A stretch of 64,000 nucleotides of DNA, taken from Callipepla californica brunnescens. Its lineage: Eukaryota; Chordata; Aves; Galliformes; Odontophoridae. Numbering within the stretch: the stretch's first letter is position 1; each line of letters starts with the position of its first letter. Where the stretch lies: assembly GCA_023055505.1 (NCBI GenBank), contig JALIRH010000004.1:22563368-22627367 (forward strand), in the 5' to 3' direction. Position numbers and translations under genes: made by a program. Below the pieces are notes generated by a model that had not been told where the DNA came from, searched no databases, and saw only the letters and a program-made list of their open reading frames with translations. Shown one piece after another: positions 47,796 to 60,545 of this stretch.

Positions 47796-50700
47796 GGACA
47801 AGAAATACAGGCTTTCATGATGTTCTGCAGTTCAAAGAGAGGAAAGTTTATCGTACTGGCAGAATATTAGCTGAGGGAAAGAAGAAGTGTGAAGGCAGTT
47901 AAATAAGGTTACACAGGTGCTGCTACTTCAGACTGTGGAAAAGAAATAAATTGTAATACATGTGAAAGAAAATCTCTCTAACATTTGAGTCTTCGTACTG
48001 TGGGGATAAAACCACAAGCTTTCTGTAGGAGAGCTGCCCTCCTCGAGCCAGCCAGACATCACACTGACATTCTTCAGTGACTTGTGGTTTGGAGAGACGG
48101 CCATATGCAAAACTGAGGTCTGCACAGTTCTTAGAACTAGAAACTATTTGTGTATGTTCTGGTAAACTTTGAGATGCAATCAAGCCAAAGAAAATTCTAC
48201 AGGCTAATAGATCTCCATCTCGTGATGAATTTTATAGTCTCCTAAGACGGTTTTATCATTTCAGGCCACTTTTAACCCCTCGCAAATCAAGAGAGTTTCC
48301 AGTTTTAGTGGGAAGATGAGAAGGGTTGACATACTGCCAATATCAAAACAGAGCATTTCAGAATAGCCAGAATTTGAAGCAAGTAAGAATTCTGTGGTAG
48401 CTAGAAATAGGTCAAACCCCAGTTACATATGTGAGTACCACAAAAGTTAAAGGAACTTATGGAAAGTAAATGCAGTTATTGCTGAAATGAAGAAAAACAA
48501 AAAAAAAGCCCTCATCTTGAACTAAGCTGCACTGAAGAAGTAGGCACCATTTTACTGAAGAGATTTTTAGAATTTATATTGTTATACAGATAAAATTATT
48601 ACCTTATAGCTTACTAAAAGTCCCTACCCTGGACAGAACTACTGAGTCACTTGCTTTTTTATGTTTTGTTTTTAGAGAATTCATAAAGGAGATGCCCTTA
48701 ATGTTTTCACTGAACGGGCCTATCAGTGAAAAGTCATCAGGAGCTGGACTTGTTGCTGTACAAGGCATTTTTGAAAAAACTAGCTTTATTATCTTCCAGT
48801 TGTGTCAGATGGAAAAAAACTAAAGCTAAAATACCAGGTTTTGGTTTATCTCACTCATTTCAAATGGTAAATTGCATTACCCTCCACAACAGTCACAACA
48901 GAAAAATGCTGATATTTTTAGAGTTCAGGTAGACGTAAGATGCATACTTTGAACTGCTTGCCTAAATATCAGCCATACTGTTCCTTCTAAAGGCAAGAGC
49001 AGAATGAAGCAAGTATCTTGTCAGCCAGTTGCTGTGTAACAGTGAAAGGTGTGGTTTAAAAACAATGTAAACAAAGTCTGGAGATGAGTCCCTTTAAGCT
49101 GTACCTCCCTATGTGGTTCTCTTCCTTATTCCGCCTCTAATCTTTTTATTTATTTATATCAAGACTTGTATTCAATCATTGTTAAATCAGCAACATTTTT
49201 CCCAACAGTACCTGAAACTATCAAACTCTTTGACGAAACTTTCCATCAAAACCATCCATAAGTAAGTCCCTTACATAAGCATTTCTGGACCCAAACACTA
49301 TGATAATTTAGAATTAGTTGATTTTGTAGTGGAATGAATAAGACAACTGCAGCAACTGTAGCAATGCCTGCCTTTCCATCAGCTATGCAGTGACACCAAT
49401 TCCAAATGACAGAACAAGCAAACATGCCCAAATCAACCTTAAGTTTCCAAACTTAGGGACACTTCAGTCAACCCAGGTGCTCCCAGTTGCCTGGGCGGTA
49501 GGGGCAATTCCATGCTTGTATGTGCACTGGTCTTAACTCATGGGTACCTTCCAGAGGTCACTACCTGGACTTTCATGTGATTATGATACCTTTGTGGTAA
49601 ATAAATCATTTTTCTGCAGGTGTAGTGATATATACTTCCATGCTTATAAGCATGGTTTTCTGTCGATGTCTCAGCACCCTTCACTTGCTAGCAATTACTC
49701 AACAAATGGCAAAAACATTGCAAGATCAAACTAGGATTGCCTGATGTTAAGCTATCTCATTCTATTCTACCTGAAAATTAGTTTAGAGGTGTTAAAAAGT
49801 CTAAAAATACTGGGTTCAGAAGCTCTCTCTCTAACTGCAAAGCACACTTCATGGATGAGCAGCAGCATAAGTTTCCCCCATCTGTCAGTGTGTGGCAACT
49901 GAATCAGATGGAGGAAAGCTATGGCCAAGTTCTCTGGCTTCTGACTGTTCAGCTGGGGACTACTCTGCTGACACTGAAGCCAGAGTTCCTGTCCTGACCT
50001 CTAGTTAACAGCAAGGGGACTCCTGATTCTTTCCAGAAAGACAAAAGATGAGTCGTTGGAGCTAAGTTCTAGGTCTGCTTTGCCAAAACCCATCCAAAAG
50101 TCAAATGCCTTTGTGCTGTTAGTTTCCTGTTGTGATTTGTTAAAATAGACCCAATCTTACAGAAAACGTTGCCTAATCTAAGTTGCAGGCTTGTATTATG
50201 CCCCTGAAATCAAACAGTTCCTGAAGTTAAACAACCTATACAGCTATTACCTTAGGACACTCTTTTAAAATGTTTTAAGAATATATACTGCTGTTTCTTT
50301 GTGGTGGGTCCTAGCTGCTTTGGGCAGTTATGATTGTAAAGCATCTATGAAGCAAGCCCACCAAATTCAGAAACTGTGCTGGGAAGCTTAGAGGAACTGA
50401 TGAACGATTATCTAAACATGCACTTCCACAGCACCTTCCACTAGTCCTAGCTGAATGTTGTAAAAAAAATCTCACAGGATTGTTTCTCAGCTGTCTTAAG
50501 CCAGTTCCTGCAATTATTCAGGTCAGGAAAGTGCCAATACCAGTACAGGAGGAGAGGGGAGTGCACAGCTGGGAGCTGAACAAGGAGCCAAATGATTGGG
50601 TTAAACTGCTATGGGACTGAACTTTGGCAAAATGCAGGAAGAAACAATTTGATTCACTTTGCAACTCTACTGAACTTAGCCCATGAGCTCCTACGTTTTC

Positions 50701-51816
50701 ACTCCTTAAGGCTAAAACACTTTTTCAGATGTTTTTAAGAGATCTTCCCTGGTTACAACAGAGGCAACTGGACCCTGCTCTGCTCATTTCCACTGAAGGC
50801 AGTGGAAAGAAATCCTGCAGCTTTTGGGCAGCTATGGCAACCAACAAGCAAATGAGTAGTAAAACTAAATTATAGCCATACAAAGGTATTCCAGAATTAC
50901 AAATACAGAGAACAAACTACTGTGAGAGAAATGGCAAATGGAGTCACTCTGAATTCAATCTGAAACCTTCTCCGCTGAATATTCTGCACTAACTGGGAAA
51001 TAGAAATGGTTTACAGTAGACAAATTTCCTGGCATGTGACAGACTGAACACTGGCACAGTGTTGGATACAAGCCGATGCTCCTCATAAATTAAAAAAGCT
51101 TTCCATTCTTTAGGAACTAGTAAGGTGCGTATAAGCTGGTTGAAGGCAACCTGGCCTGTATGTCACTGAGGCTATAGCCCCTCTGCCAACAGCTGCCTTG
51201 CCAGAGCTGTGACTGTCTTACAGCTTCTGAAACTGCCACACTGCGAGCACAGAGTGCTCACCATGGGCACCCTAATGCACCTCGGGCAGGATCTGTCACA
51301 TCAGGATACAAGAGCAATTTGAGCTCACACGCCCTTTCCTGCAGGAAGCGTGCTGGGGAGCACACTCCTTCCAGAGTTGGAGGTGGCTGAAAGGACAATG
51401 CCAGCAACTGGCTGAGTAATGCTGCTCAGCTGGGTCTGGGGAAGAGGCTTCCCACAGCTTTTGACTATGATCTTGTTTACATCTGGAAATTGCACTGGTT
51501 TAAGTAAATGGACAGTTTGTATCCAATATACTTAAACTATTGTAAACGCTTGTGTAAGCACTTAGTGAAATTTAGCTTAAGCACGGGTGTGGCACGAGTT
51601 TTGCTAAATCTGTTAAACTGATTTAAATTAAACTTCTGGGATTTCTATGCGTTAACAAATCCTTTGCAACTCCAGGAGGGCAAATTCTGCCATTACATAC
51701 ACATCCATGCAGGAGCAAAAATGCATGCAGCAAGAGTAAATCGCATCAGAATCTGTCTCTGCACTAAGCCTAGACCAAGTTTCAAACGGTAACAGATCCC
51801 AAGTGCCAAATAACAG

Positions 51817-51871
51817 CAAACCTTGTGTTTCTTTACTGTTATTCCCACAAACCTTGTGTTTCTTTACTGTT
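51817..51871 (+). repeat. 31-bp tandem duplication
   Basis: A 24-base segment at 51817-51840 recurs without mismatch at 51848-51871, giving a 31-base period in two copies. The absence of differences implies a recent slippage event, possibly polymorphic. Confidence 0.92.
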
Positions 51872-52525
51872 ACTATTATTTCCCAGGGCAAACACACTAT
51901 CACAAATGCAGGGAATACAAAGTTTTCCATCCTCCCCATCCTTTTACCTATTTTCCTCAGGCTCAGGGACAAGCTTTGTGAAGAACTGTGCGAGAAACTT
52001 GGTCTCCCAGTACTTCAAAGGCTAGAGGTCTTGCAATGCTCAATATCCTGCCGGCTGCAAAGAATGGAGCAGAGCTGGCTCTGGGCACAGGGTGGGGGGA
52101 GGAGAAAGGAAGCAGTTGTAAGCCTGAATACAAGCGGCACATACAGTAGGTCTGATTCTTGTCCTATCAGCCTTGACGCAGTGTGTCCCTTTCCTTCAGC
52201 TACTTGAGATAAACAGGAAAGAAAAAAAAAAAGTCAGTGCTGAAAAAAAATACAAACCAGTTGGGAAAGAAAACGTTTTTGTCAAGTGTTCTAATGGCAA
52301 TTTCAAACAATAGTGAGTACAGTATGTCACATGAAAAACAGGACTATTGCTACGATAGCCAATCATACAAAAATGAGAAAAATGAGAGTTGAAAACACAC
52401 TACAGTAAAAATAGTGATTACAAAACAACAACAACAACAACAACAAGCATTAAATCTCTGCAAAGAGCTTATGAGTAACAAAGCCAGCAGAATAGTAGCA
52501 CTGTGTACTCATTTTTCTGATTGGG
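51872..52525. other. Unique non-coding DNA with (AAC)n tract
   Basis: No gene is supported. A 134-codon plus frame (51803-52207) starts in the tandem duplication and has no recognised domain. An (AAC)n tract of about seven units lies at 52424-52446. Confidence 0.55.
52424..52446 (+). repeat. (AAC)n microsatellite
   Basis: About seven AAC units, the longest of the five same-orientation AAC tracts in the window and so the likeliest to vary in length between individuals. Confidence 0.9.
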
Positions 52526-52645
52526 AATGTATTTTACAGATAGTTCGAGCAGTTCACTCAACAACTCTGTAGTGGACCCAAGCGGCTGCCTAGCAAAGCC
52601 TTGAACTGCACTACCTTCCTCTAACCATTAAACCACACCAAGATG
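52526..52645 (-). mobile_element. MIR-like SINE relic, minus strand
   Basis: On the plus strand the segment follows the reverse-complement MIR layout: a TATTTTACAGATAG block (consensus 'cattttacagatg'), a GCTGCCTAGCAAAGCCTTGA block leading to a GAACTGCACTACC block, then CTCTAACCATTAAACCACAC (consensus 'ctctaaccactagaccacac'). The last block is the clearest. The middle is too diverged to align by eye. Confidence 0.5.
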
Positions 52646-52991
52646 AATTCTTTCATTAATGCCTTTGTACACAAAAACAGGTGAAAGCTGGTTATAAAGT
52701 GGAAGTAATCTGTTTTGGCATTCGGTGCTACTTCCAGAAGCCAAGTCAACTTTCTGGTGTGAATGTGGGAGAGTTAATACTACTGAAAGGGCTCATTTTG
52801 CAGCTGAAGACTATAAAATATATCCTTTCACAATGACGTTTGTACTTCTGGTGCAGAAATCCCTACTGGAAGTATGGATAGGCTATGAGAGCAAACCTCA
52901 GTTTATAAACTTTATATTTATAAATTCTCTTTATAAACAAATACACTGGACACAGTAAGCCAAATCAGTAATGAAGGACATAGCTTCATAT

Positions 52992-53675
52992 CACAGAATC
53001 GTAGGGGTTGGAAGGGACGTCTAGAGATCATCCATCCAACACCCTGCCAAAGCAGCTCCCTAGCCCAGGTTGCACAGGTAGGCATCCAGGTGGGTCTTGA
53101 ACATCTCCAGAGAATGAGATTCCACCGCCTCTCTGTGCAGCCTGTGCCAGTGCTCTGTCACTGCATTATGAAGAAGTTCCTAGGCACATTTGTGCAGAGC
53201 TTCCTATTCTTCAGTTTGTGGCCACTTCCCCTTGTCTTATCACCACACACCACTGAAAACAGTCTGATTTCATCCCTATTTCTCCCATACCTTAGATATT
53301 TATAGACATGGATCAGATCACCACTGAGCCTTCTATTCTCAAGACTGAACAGACCCCCAGGTCACTAAGCTTTTCATCATAACGGAAGTGCTACAGGCAT
53401 TTTATCATCACTGTAGCCCTCCACTGGACTCTGTACAGAAGATCCCTACCTTTTTTGTACTGGGGAGCCCAGAACTGAACACAATATTCCAGGTGAGGCC
53501 TCACCAGGTCAGAGTGGAGGGGGAGGATCACCTCCCTCAACCTGCTGGCCACGCTCTTTTTAATGCATCCCAGGATCCCATTGGCCTTCTTGGCCACCAG
53601 GGCACACTACTGGCTCATGGCCAACCTGTCATCCACGAGGACACCCAGGTCCCTCTCCTCAGAGCTCCTCGCCAT
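52992..53675 (-). mobile_element. CR1 LINE fragment, 5'-truncated, minus strand
   Basis: The plus strand opens with TATCACAGAATCGTAGGGGT then TGGAAGGGAC, the complement of a CR1 3' end. On the minus strand it encodes decayed ORF2 C-terminus, seen at 53391-53597 as [24 protein letters not shown] and [17 protein letters not shown]. Downstream coding is broken by frameshifts and stops. It is the same subfamily as the 7.0 kb copy: both share the GAGGAGAGGGACCTGGGTGT block, and their 5' truncations lie within about 50 bases of each other in element coordinates. It lacks the polymerase catalytic core and cannot move. Confidence 0.94.
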
Positions 53676-56254
53676 ATAAATCAGTGCAAACCAGTGATGT
53701 GGTGAGGAAATTCACATGAATGAATTTCATCTTTTATTAGCATGCTTTTACCATCTGTAGCATGGATACAAGGGGATTTGAAGAGACGCATTCATCTCTT
53801 TAGTTAATTTGATATTTTTTACATCATGCAGCATGATGCACCATCAAAAATAATTAACAGAAATGTGGAGAATGATACTTTCCAAACACTTCGCAAGTGC
53901 TAGCTATTTATCCCACAGATCATCACACAGGATTTCAGACTCACGTTTGTTGTCTGCTGTCAGTCAGCAAGTCCAGAGTTGAGCGAACATTGGAACTAAG
54001 GCACTCCTAGTGTCCATCAACACCTTCTATCCATCAGGCTGTATTTCTTGTTCTCATTCTAAAAGAGTTACTTGTGATTAAGGATGGATGACTATTTTTA
54101 TCTGATTTACCCATTAGAAAAACAGTGAACTGTATGCAGCAGGCTTCCATTGCAATTCTTAGAGAATGTTTCCAAATAAAGAGACACCCTTATTGAAAGT
54201 GCCATTAAATGAGCCTCCTGAAGCATTATGGATCGATGCTACCATACAAAGAGTATTCCCCCAAGCAGTCCTCCCACAGAAGGCTCTGTAACACTTTACT
54301 ACAGCAAAGCACAGAAAGCTGCTCCCAGGACAGTGCTGGAGGAGCAGACACAGCGCTGCTGATGCAGAGCGTACACTGCTGGCAGAATGTTGTCCCAGTT
54401 CTCCACTCTTCCGCCTCCCTCGTACTGCTGCTGTACCTGTCACAGGAGTGATCTGTGACTGCCTGGGGTTGTTTATTTCTCTGTCCATTCAAAAGTCAGG
54501 AGGCAAGCAACACTCCTTTTTCCTCCCTCCCGATAGCCAGTTGGGTTTTTGCTGGAGCTCTTGGCTCTCCATACAGTGGGGCATGACAACTGGATTTCTG
54601 TACTTGCTGTCTCTTGCTGAGATTTCTCTGTTGTACCTCTCGCCCTGCTTCTGCTTTCTTTCCCTTCTTTCCTTAAACCTAGTTGACAGCACTACTGTTC
54701 TGGGCTGTGCCCTTTGGCTGCAGGGCTAGTCAGCCCTGTTCCCAAGGGGAAGCCCCATGCCCTGAAATACAGGTCAAGTAAGTTAGCAAGTCTGTGAACT
54801 AAACATTCTCCTTGGAAACTTTGGAAAAAAGAACTTGTTCACCAGAGAACAAAGGAAAAGAAAGGTTTATAACTCCTAACAGAAACCATTTGATGAACAA
54901 AAAGTAAGGAATGTATTAGTATTGTCAATTCAGACTCAGGACAGACAGGAACAAGTACACCAGCCTGCATACTGTTACTCAGGCTTCTCTTTCTGTTAAT
55001 GGAATGGTTTCTGCAAGAAAAGCGTTATATCATCGTTAAAAAAACAACAGCAAAACCCAACAAAAACAAAACAAACCCCAAATAACTCCATAAACCCCCA
55101 TCATTCCCTTTTATGCAGCTGAGTACCTTCCTCTCACACTCCTGATTAAAAGCACAGACTGACTCCACACTAAATACTGCTTGCCACTACAAATCAGACA
55201 CCAGGAAGAAAAGAGATATTTCCTGGATGTTCTTTATTAATAACTTCAAACTAATGTTATACACTAAGATGTCCACCATTTATTTTCTAAAACAAAACAA
55301 AACAAAAATAAACAAATGAAAGAAAAAACCCAAAGCCCCAAAGCTGTGAATTTTGACCACTGTGGGAATTTCTGCTTCTCCTCTCTTGAAAATAACATGA
55401 CCCATAGCTCATTTTTTAGGCCAGATTTCAGTCCACTCCAGCCAGCTGTCAGGAAACCACAGAAGGTGCTTGAAAGAGCACAAAAAATGGCTGGTTCTAA
55501 TCCGAAGGAAAAAAAAAAGTTGAGGAACAAGGCAGCTACTTGTGGCAGAATGTTATTTTTTCTTCAGTCTCTGCCTGCATATTTTCACAACATGTGTACT
55601 CTGTTACCCCGTCACTTCCCTCTTTTCCTTGGGTAAATATCTCTGCTTTGGAATAAAAGAAGGCCCAGGGGTGCTACTTGTAAGGACTGCACTCGCCTTG
55701 ATATGTTGTTTTTAAACTGAACACATACAATGGCCACATTTCAAACTTGGCCCTTTGCCATCATAGATGTTGTTTTTAGTTTAACCTTCTCAGATGATGG
55801 GGGGGGGGACGGGACTGGAGGTAAGGAAGAGTCTGTGAGTGGGGTCACGTGCTCCATCCCTTACCAGATTTGCAATCTCATGGGAGCTAAGCATGATGGC
55901 CCACACATACCCCTCCAAACACACAGCATAATGGAAAGAGAGGGGAATGCAATCTGACGCACTCCAGGTACCAAGAGCTTGCAAAATCTAACACAAGACC
56001 CAGAAATAAATGGATGACTAGGCTATATTTTCAACATCAAGCTACTTAGATCAAAAATGAAGCAAAAAAAAAGGTGGGATTAATACTTTGTTTGGTAAAG
56101 AAATAATTTGTTTACAGTTTATTGGTGAGGAAAGGAATCAACTCAAATGAGGTCTTTCCCATAAACTGCATGCCCTATTACATGCACTGTGCAGTAACAC
56201 AATCTCATATATGCAATGTGGCCTGCCATTTGCAGCCCAACAGATTGGAACAGA
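53676..56254. other. Unique non-coding DNA
   Basis: No gene is supported. Frames of 80-109 codons overlap on both strands at 54159-54729 and 55264-55636 without motifs. An AAAC-rich low-complexity stretch lies at 55040-55076, and a G10 run lies at 55799-55808. Confidence 0.55.
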
Positions 56255-56392
56255 CTAGATTAGACATCTGGCCTGTAGAAGAGTTGGATACAGAACTGGG
56301 ACCTAGGAAATTCTGGGTTAAACCAGCTCAACTACCAACTCAGGCTCAAATACTAACCCAGTTTATGACACCAGGTAAGACACACAGTTCAG
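56255..56392 (+). mobile_element. MIR-like SINE relic, plus strand (tentative)
   Basis: ACCTAGGAAATTCTGGGTTA then AACCAGCTCAACTACCAACT resembles the avian/reptilian MIR 5' half ('aggagttctgggttctattcccagctctgcc'), followed by a TTTATGACACCAGGTAAGACAC block ('gtgtgaccttgggcaagtcac'). A donor-like CAG/GTAAGA at 56372-56380 falls inside the relic, and a 103-codon frame crosses it; neither is taken as a gene. Confidence 0.4.
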
Positions 56393-58702
56393 CATCACTG
56401 TTATGCATTACAAGGCAATGGAACAATAGGTAGGGGAAGGACAAAAATTGGCAGCGGGCTCACTCTGTGCAAGCACATCCCAAACTACTTTCAAGTGGTA
56501 TGTGGATAAAACCCAGCCCCCTGAAAGTTGCCAGTGCTGGGGATGGCTGCCAGTTGAGCTGCGGATAGTATTGAAGCAAATGAATTTGGGAACAAAACAA
56601 ATAATTGAGTAGTTCATGAAAGGTGTTAGGGAAGTTCAGGAGGGGCTGAGAACTCTGTGCAGAGTATTAAGTGTAGCTTTGCAAAACATCTGGGAACATA
56701 CACTTTACATGCATGTGTCTACTTAAATAGATAACACACCCAACAAATCACCCAAAGAGTAGCACTTAAATGCTTGGTCTTTGTTAACTAGCTCTTCCTC
56801 CCTTTTTTCAGTTATCCTAATCTGATCCCTTATTCTTCCAAAAACAATGCAGCCACCAAGATTTTCTCTTTCCCATCATTACATCATCATTTCTTTCCCT
56901 GAATGGCCCCTTTTTATTCATTTTTTTCTCCCTGGTCTCCTTCATTTCTTTCACTAGCCCTACCTTTCTTTTCCCTCCCTATTTGTTGATGCACCATGGG
57001 GACATCCTGCCTTCAGCTATACAGCTCTGAGGAGTAGTCAACCTCTTGAAGAGGTATGGGTAACTACAAAACCACGTCGTTGAATGTCCTTCTTGTGATG
57101 ACACACCAGTGCCATTCCCTTTCTTCTGGCACATTGCACCCAAAGGACTGCTTCTCCTTCAGTCCCACCAAATAATCACCCAGCATGCAATGGAAAAGAC
57201 AGGGCAGATGATCTGTATCTGTTATGAGTGTGCTTTTGTAATGCGTTAGCTAGCAGTAAATTTGCTATAACTATTAAAGCTCCTTGAAAACTATTTTGGC
57301 ACACTGTGTTTCTCATGTCATACACATTTAACTCCCTTTCCAAACAGCACACCTCATCTGGAGCCTGAGCAGTGATCCATTGCTGAGGAGGGAGTAGGTG
57401 CTGTTAGAGAAATGCTATAAATGGGCATATGCTAGGTCAAGCACTAGCACGTGTCATGTGTGCGCAGATTGAACCAGTCCCTTGCGTAGTCCTGAGACAG
57501 GGGGAATTAAAATCACATTTATCATCTGCTTTTTTGCAGTGTAGAGGGATTTATCCAGTATGATACTGTAAACCTAGTTCTTGTGCATCAAAACAAACCT
57601 AAAAATAGAAAACTCTGTCACGGTTGTTTTAGAAAATATAAAACAATCAACATTTTTCTTGCTGCTCTCTCAGAAGAGCTATAGTAATAACAATAACCTG
57701 TAACTGGGAATCTAGCAAGCTCTAGGGAGTTTTACAGCCCAGAATCCTGTAAGTCAAAAATAGTTCCACAATAGAATGTACGCTACAGAAGCTTTGGATT
57801 TGTTTATACACATTGAAATACTGTGAAAACTTCAAGAGAGGTTAGGTATGCAATAAACTTAAATTTCTGTAGCTTCTTTACTAACCAACGGAACTAACTA
57901 GATTATTTTTGTCAATTTCAGGTTCTTACTGAAACAACAGCTTCAGAGTAAAACATAGCAGCATTTTGTAAGAGCCAAGAAGTGGTATACAACAGCAAAA
58001 ACTATATAAAGAATTCAAATAATATTTTAACAGGAGAATTTAGGCTGCACATGTGGTAAATGGAATTCAGATGCATTTTGGTGTGGAAAGACTAAGATGT
58101 TTTTCACCTGTAGCATATGTGGTATGTTCCCAGTGCTACAAGAACCAGAACATCTTAGATTTAAACAAACAAAAAAAGCACAGCCTGTTGTTATTTTTGC
58201 ACTGCAGTTAGCTCTGGTGATAAGGTGTACCCAGGTCAGGTTGGCTGGGATAGGGCAGCTATCCTTCAGTCATACAGACTTCTGAGTCTCCCTGCTGCCT
58301 TTTGGGGCACACATCACACTGTCCCACTCTGTGACAAACAGCTGCTTTTCTCAGTGCGTACCATGGGAATCTCACTGTTGCTTTGGGCACTGTCAGGAAA
58401 AGAAAAGCAGTACTGTGGAAAGATGCAGAAAGCCACGCAGAGCTCTTGTAGTTCAGTGAGTGCCTGCTGGTAGCCTCCAACACACACCAGACACCTCACT
58501 GGGTGATGCGACAGCAGAACTGAGGCTCCCCAAGCCCTGCTGCAGGGCAGGCCAGGAGCTGGGTGTAGCCCTCGCAGCCCTGACTTCAAGGGGAAAGCTC
58601 AACCTAAGAGGATCCACAAGAAATAAAAAGGTGTACACCTACCAAATTATAACAGCTTTTAGTATGATAGTAGCAATGGTTTGTGGGTAAGGAAATGGAG
58701 GA
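56393..58702. other. Unique non-coding DNA with pyrimidine-rich stretch
   Basis: No gene is supported. Positions 56785-56990 are strongly T/C-rich. They include CTTCCTCCCTTTTTTCAG at 56794-56811, a good acceptor pattern with no downstream donor at exon distance that I could pair. The opposed frames at 58225-58690 are incidental. Confidence 0.55.
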
Positions 58703-58882
58703 ACACAGAAGCATAGAATGGCTTGGGTTGAAAGGGACCTCGAAGATCATCAAGTTCTAATCCCCCTGCCACAGGCAGGGCCACCAACCTCCAGATCTGG
58801 TACTAGACCAAATTGCTCAGAGCCTCGTTCAAACTGCTCTTGAACACCTCCAGGGACAGAGCATCCACAGCCTCTCTCAACA
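58703..58882 (-). mobile_element. CR1 LINE 3'-UTR fragment, minus strand
   Basis: CACAGAAGCATAGAATGGCT then TGGGTTGAAAGGGACCT at the left edge is the complement of a CR1 3' end. It continues through GAAGATCATCAAGTTCTAAT, CCACAGGCAGGGCCACC and CTTGAACACCTCCAGGGA, all standard for this LINE. The recognisable match stops near 58882, where sequence turns into GAGA-rich DNA, so only about 180 bases of the 3' end remain. It differs in 3'-UTR sequence from the 7.0/53.0 kb pair. Confidence 0.92.
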
Positions 58883-60439
58883 TTAGAGAGAGAGCTGAGA
58901 GGCTGTTAGAGAGACAGCTAAAACAGGTGACATCAAAGCCTGATACCTCAGATAAAATGGGACAGGTCCTGCTGCTGCACGTCCCAGGCAGAAATAGGGG
59001 ACTCTTCTACTCAGTTCCTCTTTGGTTGTTTTCATCTCTTTCATCAGGTTCTTGTTTTAAACTTGACTAATGTAACCCCATGAATTTGCAGAACTCCAGT
59101 CAACTAACAAACCCCTGACATCTATTGCTACTTACCACGGGTCACAGACTTCAAGACATAAAAGCTAAAATACCATCCAGTAAGTCTCTGACAAACATCT
59201 TGATGCATCTATACTGAGCTGTATTTTCACACCATTCCCTTCCTCTCTTCTTTGACTGGATAAGGATATAGGAGGAAAAAAATACCTATGAAGACTGATG
59301 ACCAGGAATCCTCATAAATTCACTTCCCATTGGTCTGACAAGGAGGCCCCCTGGGAAGCTGGGAGGGGAAGCCTTCTCACAACAGTCTGATCATCAAAGC
59401 CACTTCTCTCATAAAATATGCTAACATCACAGGGCCAACTATCATAGCAATATGAAAGCATCAGAATGGCTTGAATACTGTAAATTACTTTTGTAACTTG
59501 GGACATGTGTGGCACACTTTCGGTACACTGGTTCCTGGTGATGCTATTTGCATGTTTGCATCACTTGAGAATTACCCTGAGTCTGAAAGATTGATGTGCT
59601 GTACAAATTCAATTTCAGAACAGAAATTTGAGTCCCTGGACATAAAATTTCAGCCAGTCACTGCATCCATCACAATTTTAGCAAGCAGGCTTTATCACTG
59701 CCCAAAGTTGCATCCCATTCCTGTTGATATCTGGTAGAGTCCTATCCAGGATTTCCAAAATCTAGAAATAAGCTGCACAACGATGTTTTTTTCTTCAGGG
59801 TTTGCCATCTACAGGAATTCAGAACTGATGGCACTTTTGTTGAGTTCCAGCTTTGCCTTTCACAGTTCTGTGCCTTGGATCTTTTTCGTTTTGCAGTTTT
59901 CAGGCATATATATATATACATTTTTCACCTATCCATGGGAAGACATTTGATGTTATCTGAGGTGGTATCTCTCTCTGCTCTTGTTTTTTCTTCAGTATTC
60001 TGAAGTTTCTCAGGAAGCACTTTTGCAAGCTAGTACACAAAGCTATCCTCGCACTTCCCCATCTCCTAACCCTAAAAAAAAAATTGCACTTAAAAACATG
60101 TTTTAGCTCAACTGTATCCTCGAAACCCCTGACTCTATGAAACTAGAATGAACTAGTGTAAATCAAACAGCACTCCTACCACTTAGACCCGCCCTGCAAC
60201 CCTTTCCAATCAGGGAATCTAAAATTACCATATTTACAGCATCTGCAGCAGAGCCAAGTACAAAACAAGATGAATAGCTGTGACGCACGAGGCAGAGTGT
60301 GGAAGTATGCAGCTGGGCCTGCAAACAATATAGGCAACCAGCACTGAAGTCCCTCTAATGCTTTTCACAGACCAGAGTGACTAAAAGGGGAAGGGGGGAG
60401 GGAGGAGGAGAGAAATTCCAGGAAGATGAGTGAAAACAC
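58883..60439. other. Unique non-coding DNA
   Basis: No gene is supported. A short (TA)n tract of about seven units lies at 59906-59919. Frames at 58813-59070 and 59471-59737 lack motifs. Confidence 0.6.
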
Positions 60440-60545
60440 AGCAGAAATCCCAGGCTGCTTCACTAATGGGCAATTGAAATGACTCACAAAAGGTCTGGTA
60501 GGGAATTCAATTAATTAGGGACATGACTGCACCAAGGGGAGGAGG
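60440..60545. promoter_or_regulatory. Candidate regulatory motif group (AP-1, homeodomain)
   Basis: GGGCAATTGAAATGACTCAC (60469-60487) contains an AP-1 site, TGACTCA at 60480-60486, next to a CAATTGA homeodomain-type word. About 20 bases on, GAATTCAATTAATTAGGG carries further TAAT cores. This density in about 60 bases exceeds the surrounding sequence. Enhancer function is inferred only. Confidence 0.3.

Larger units (their letters stand above)
45335..51816. other. Unique non-coding DNA, 6.5 kb
   Basis: No gene is supported. An (AAC)n tract lies at 46787-46798. A pair of inverted SOX-type words lies at 47767-47795 (entered separately). The 135-codon plus frame at 46370-46777 overlaps another frame at 46563-46847 and shows no domain. 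The rest is AT-rich and featureless. Confidence 0.55.

Noticed and set aside
51803..52207. 134-codon plus-strand frame
   Set aside because: Starts inside a fresh 31-bp tandem duplication and has no domain; chance frame.
55799..55808. G10 run as a G-quadruplex
   Set aside because: Only one further G3 tract follows nearby, so a stable four-tract fold is not supported.
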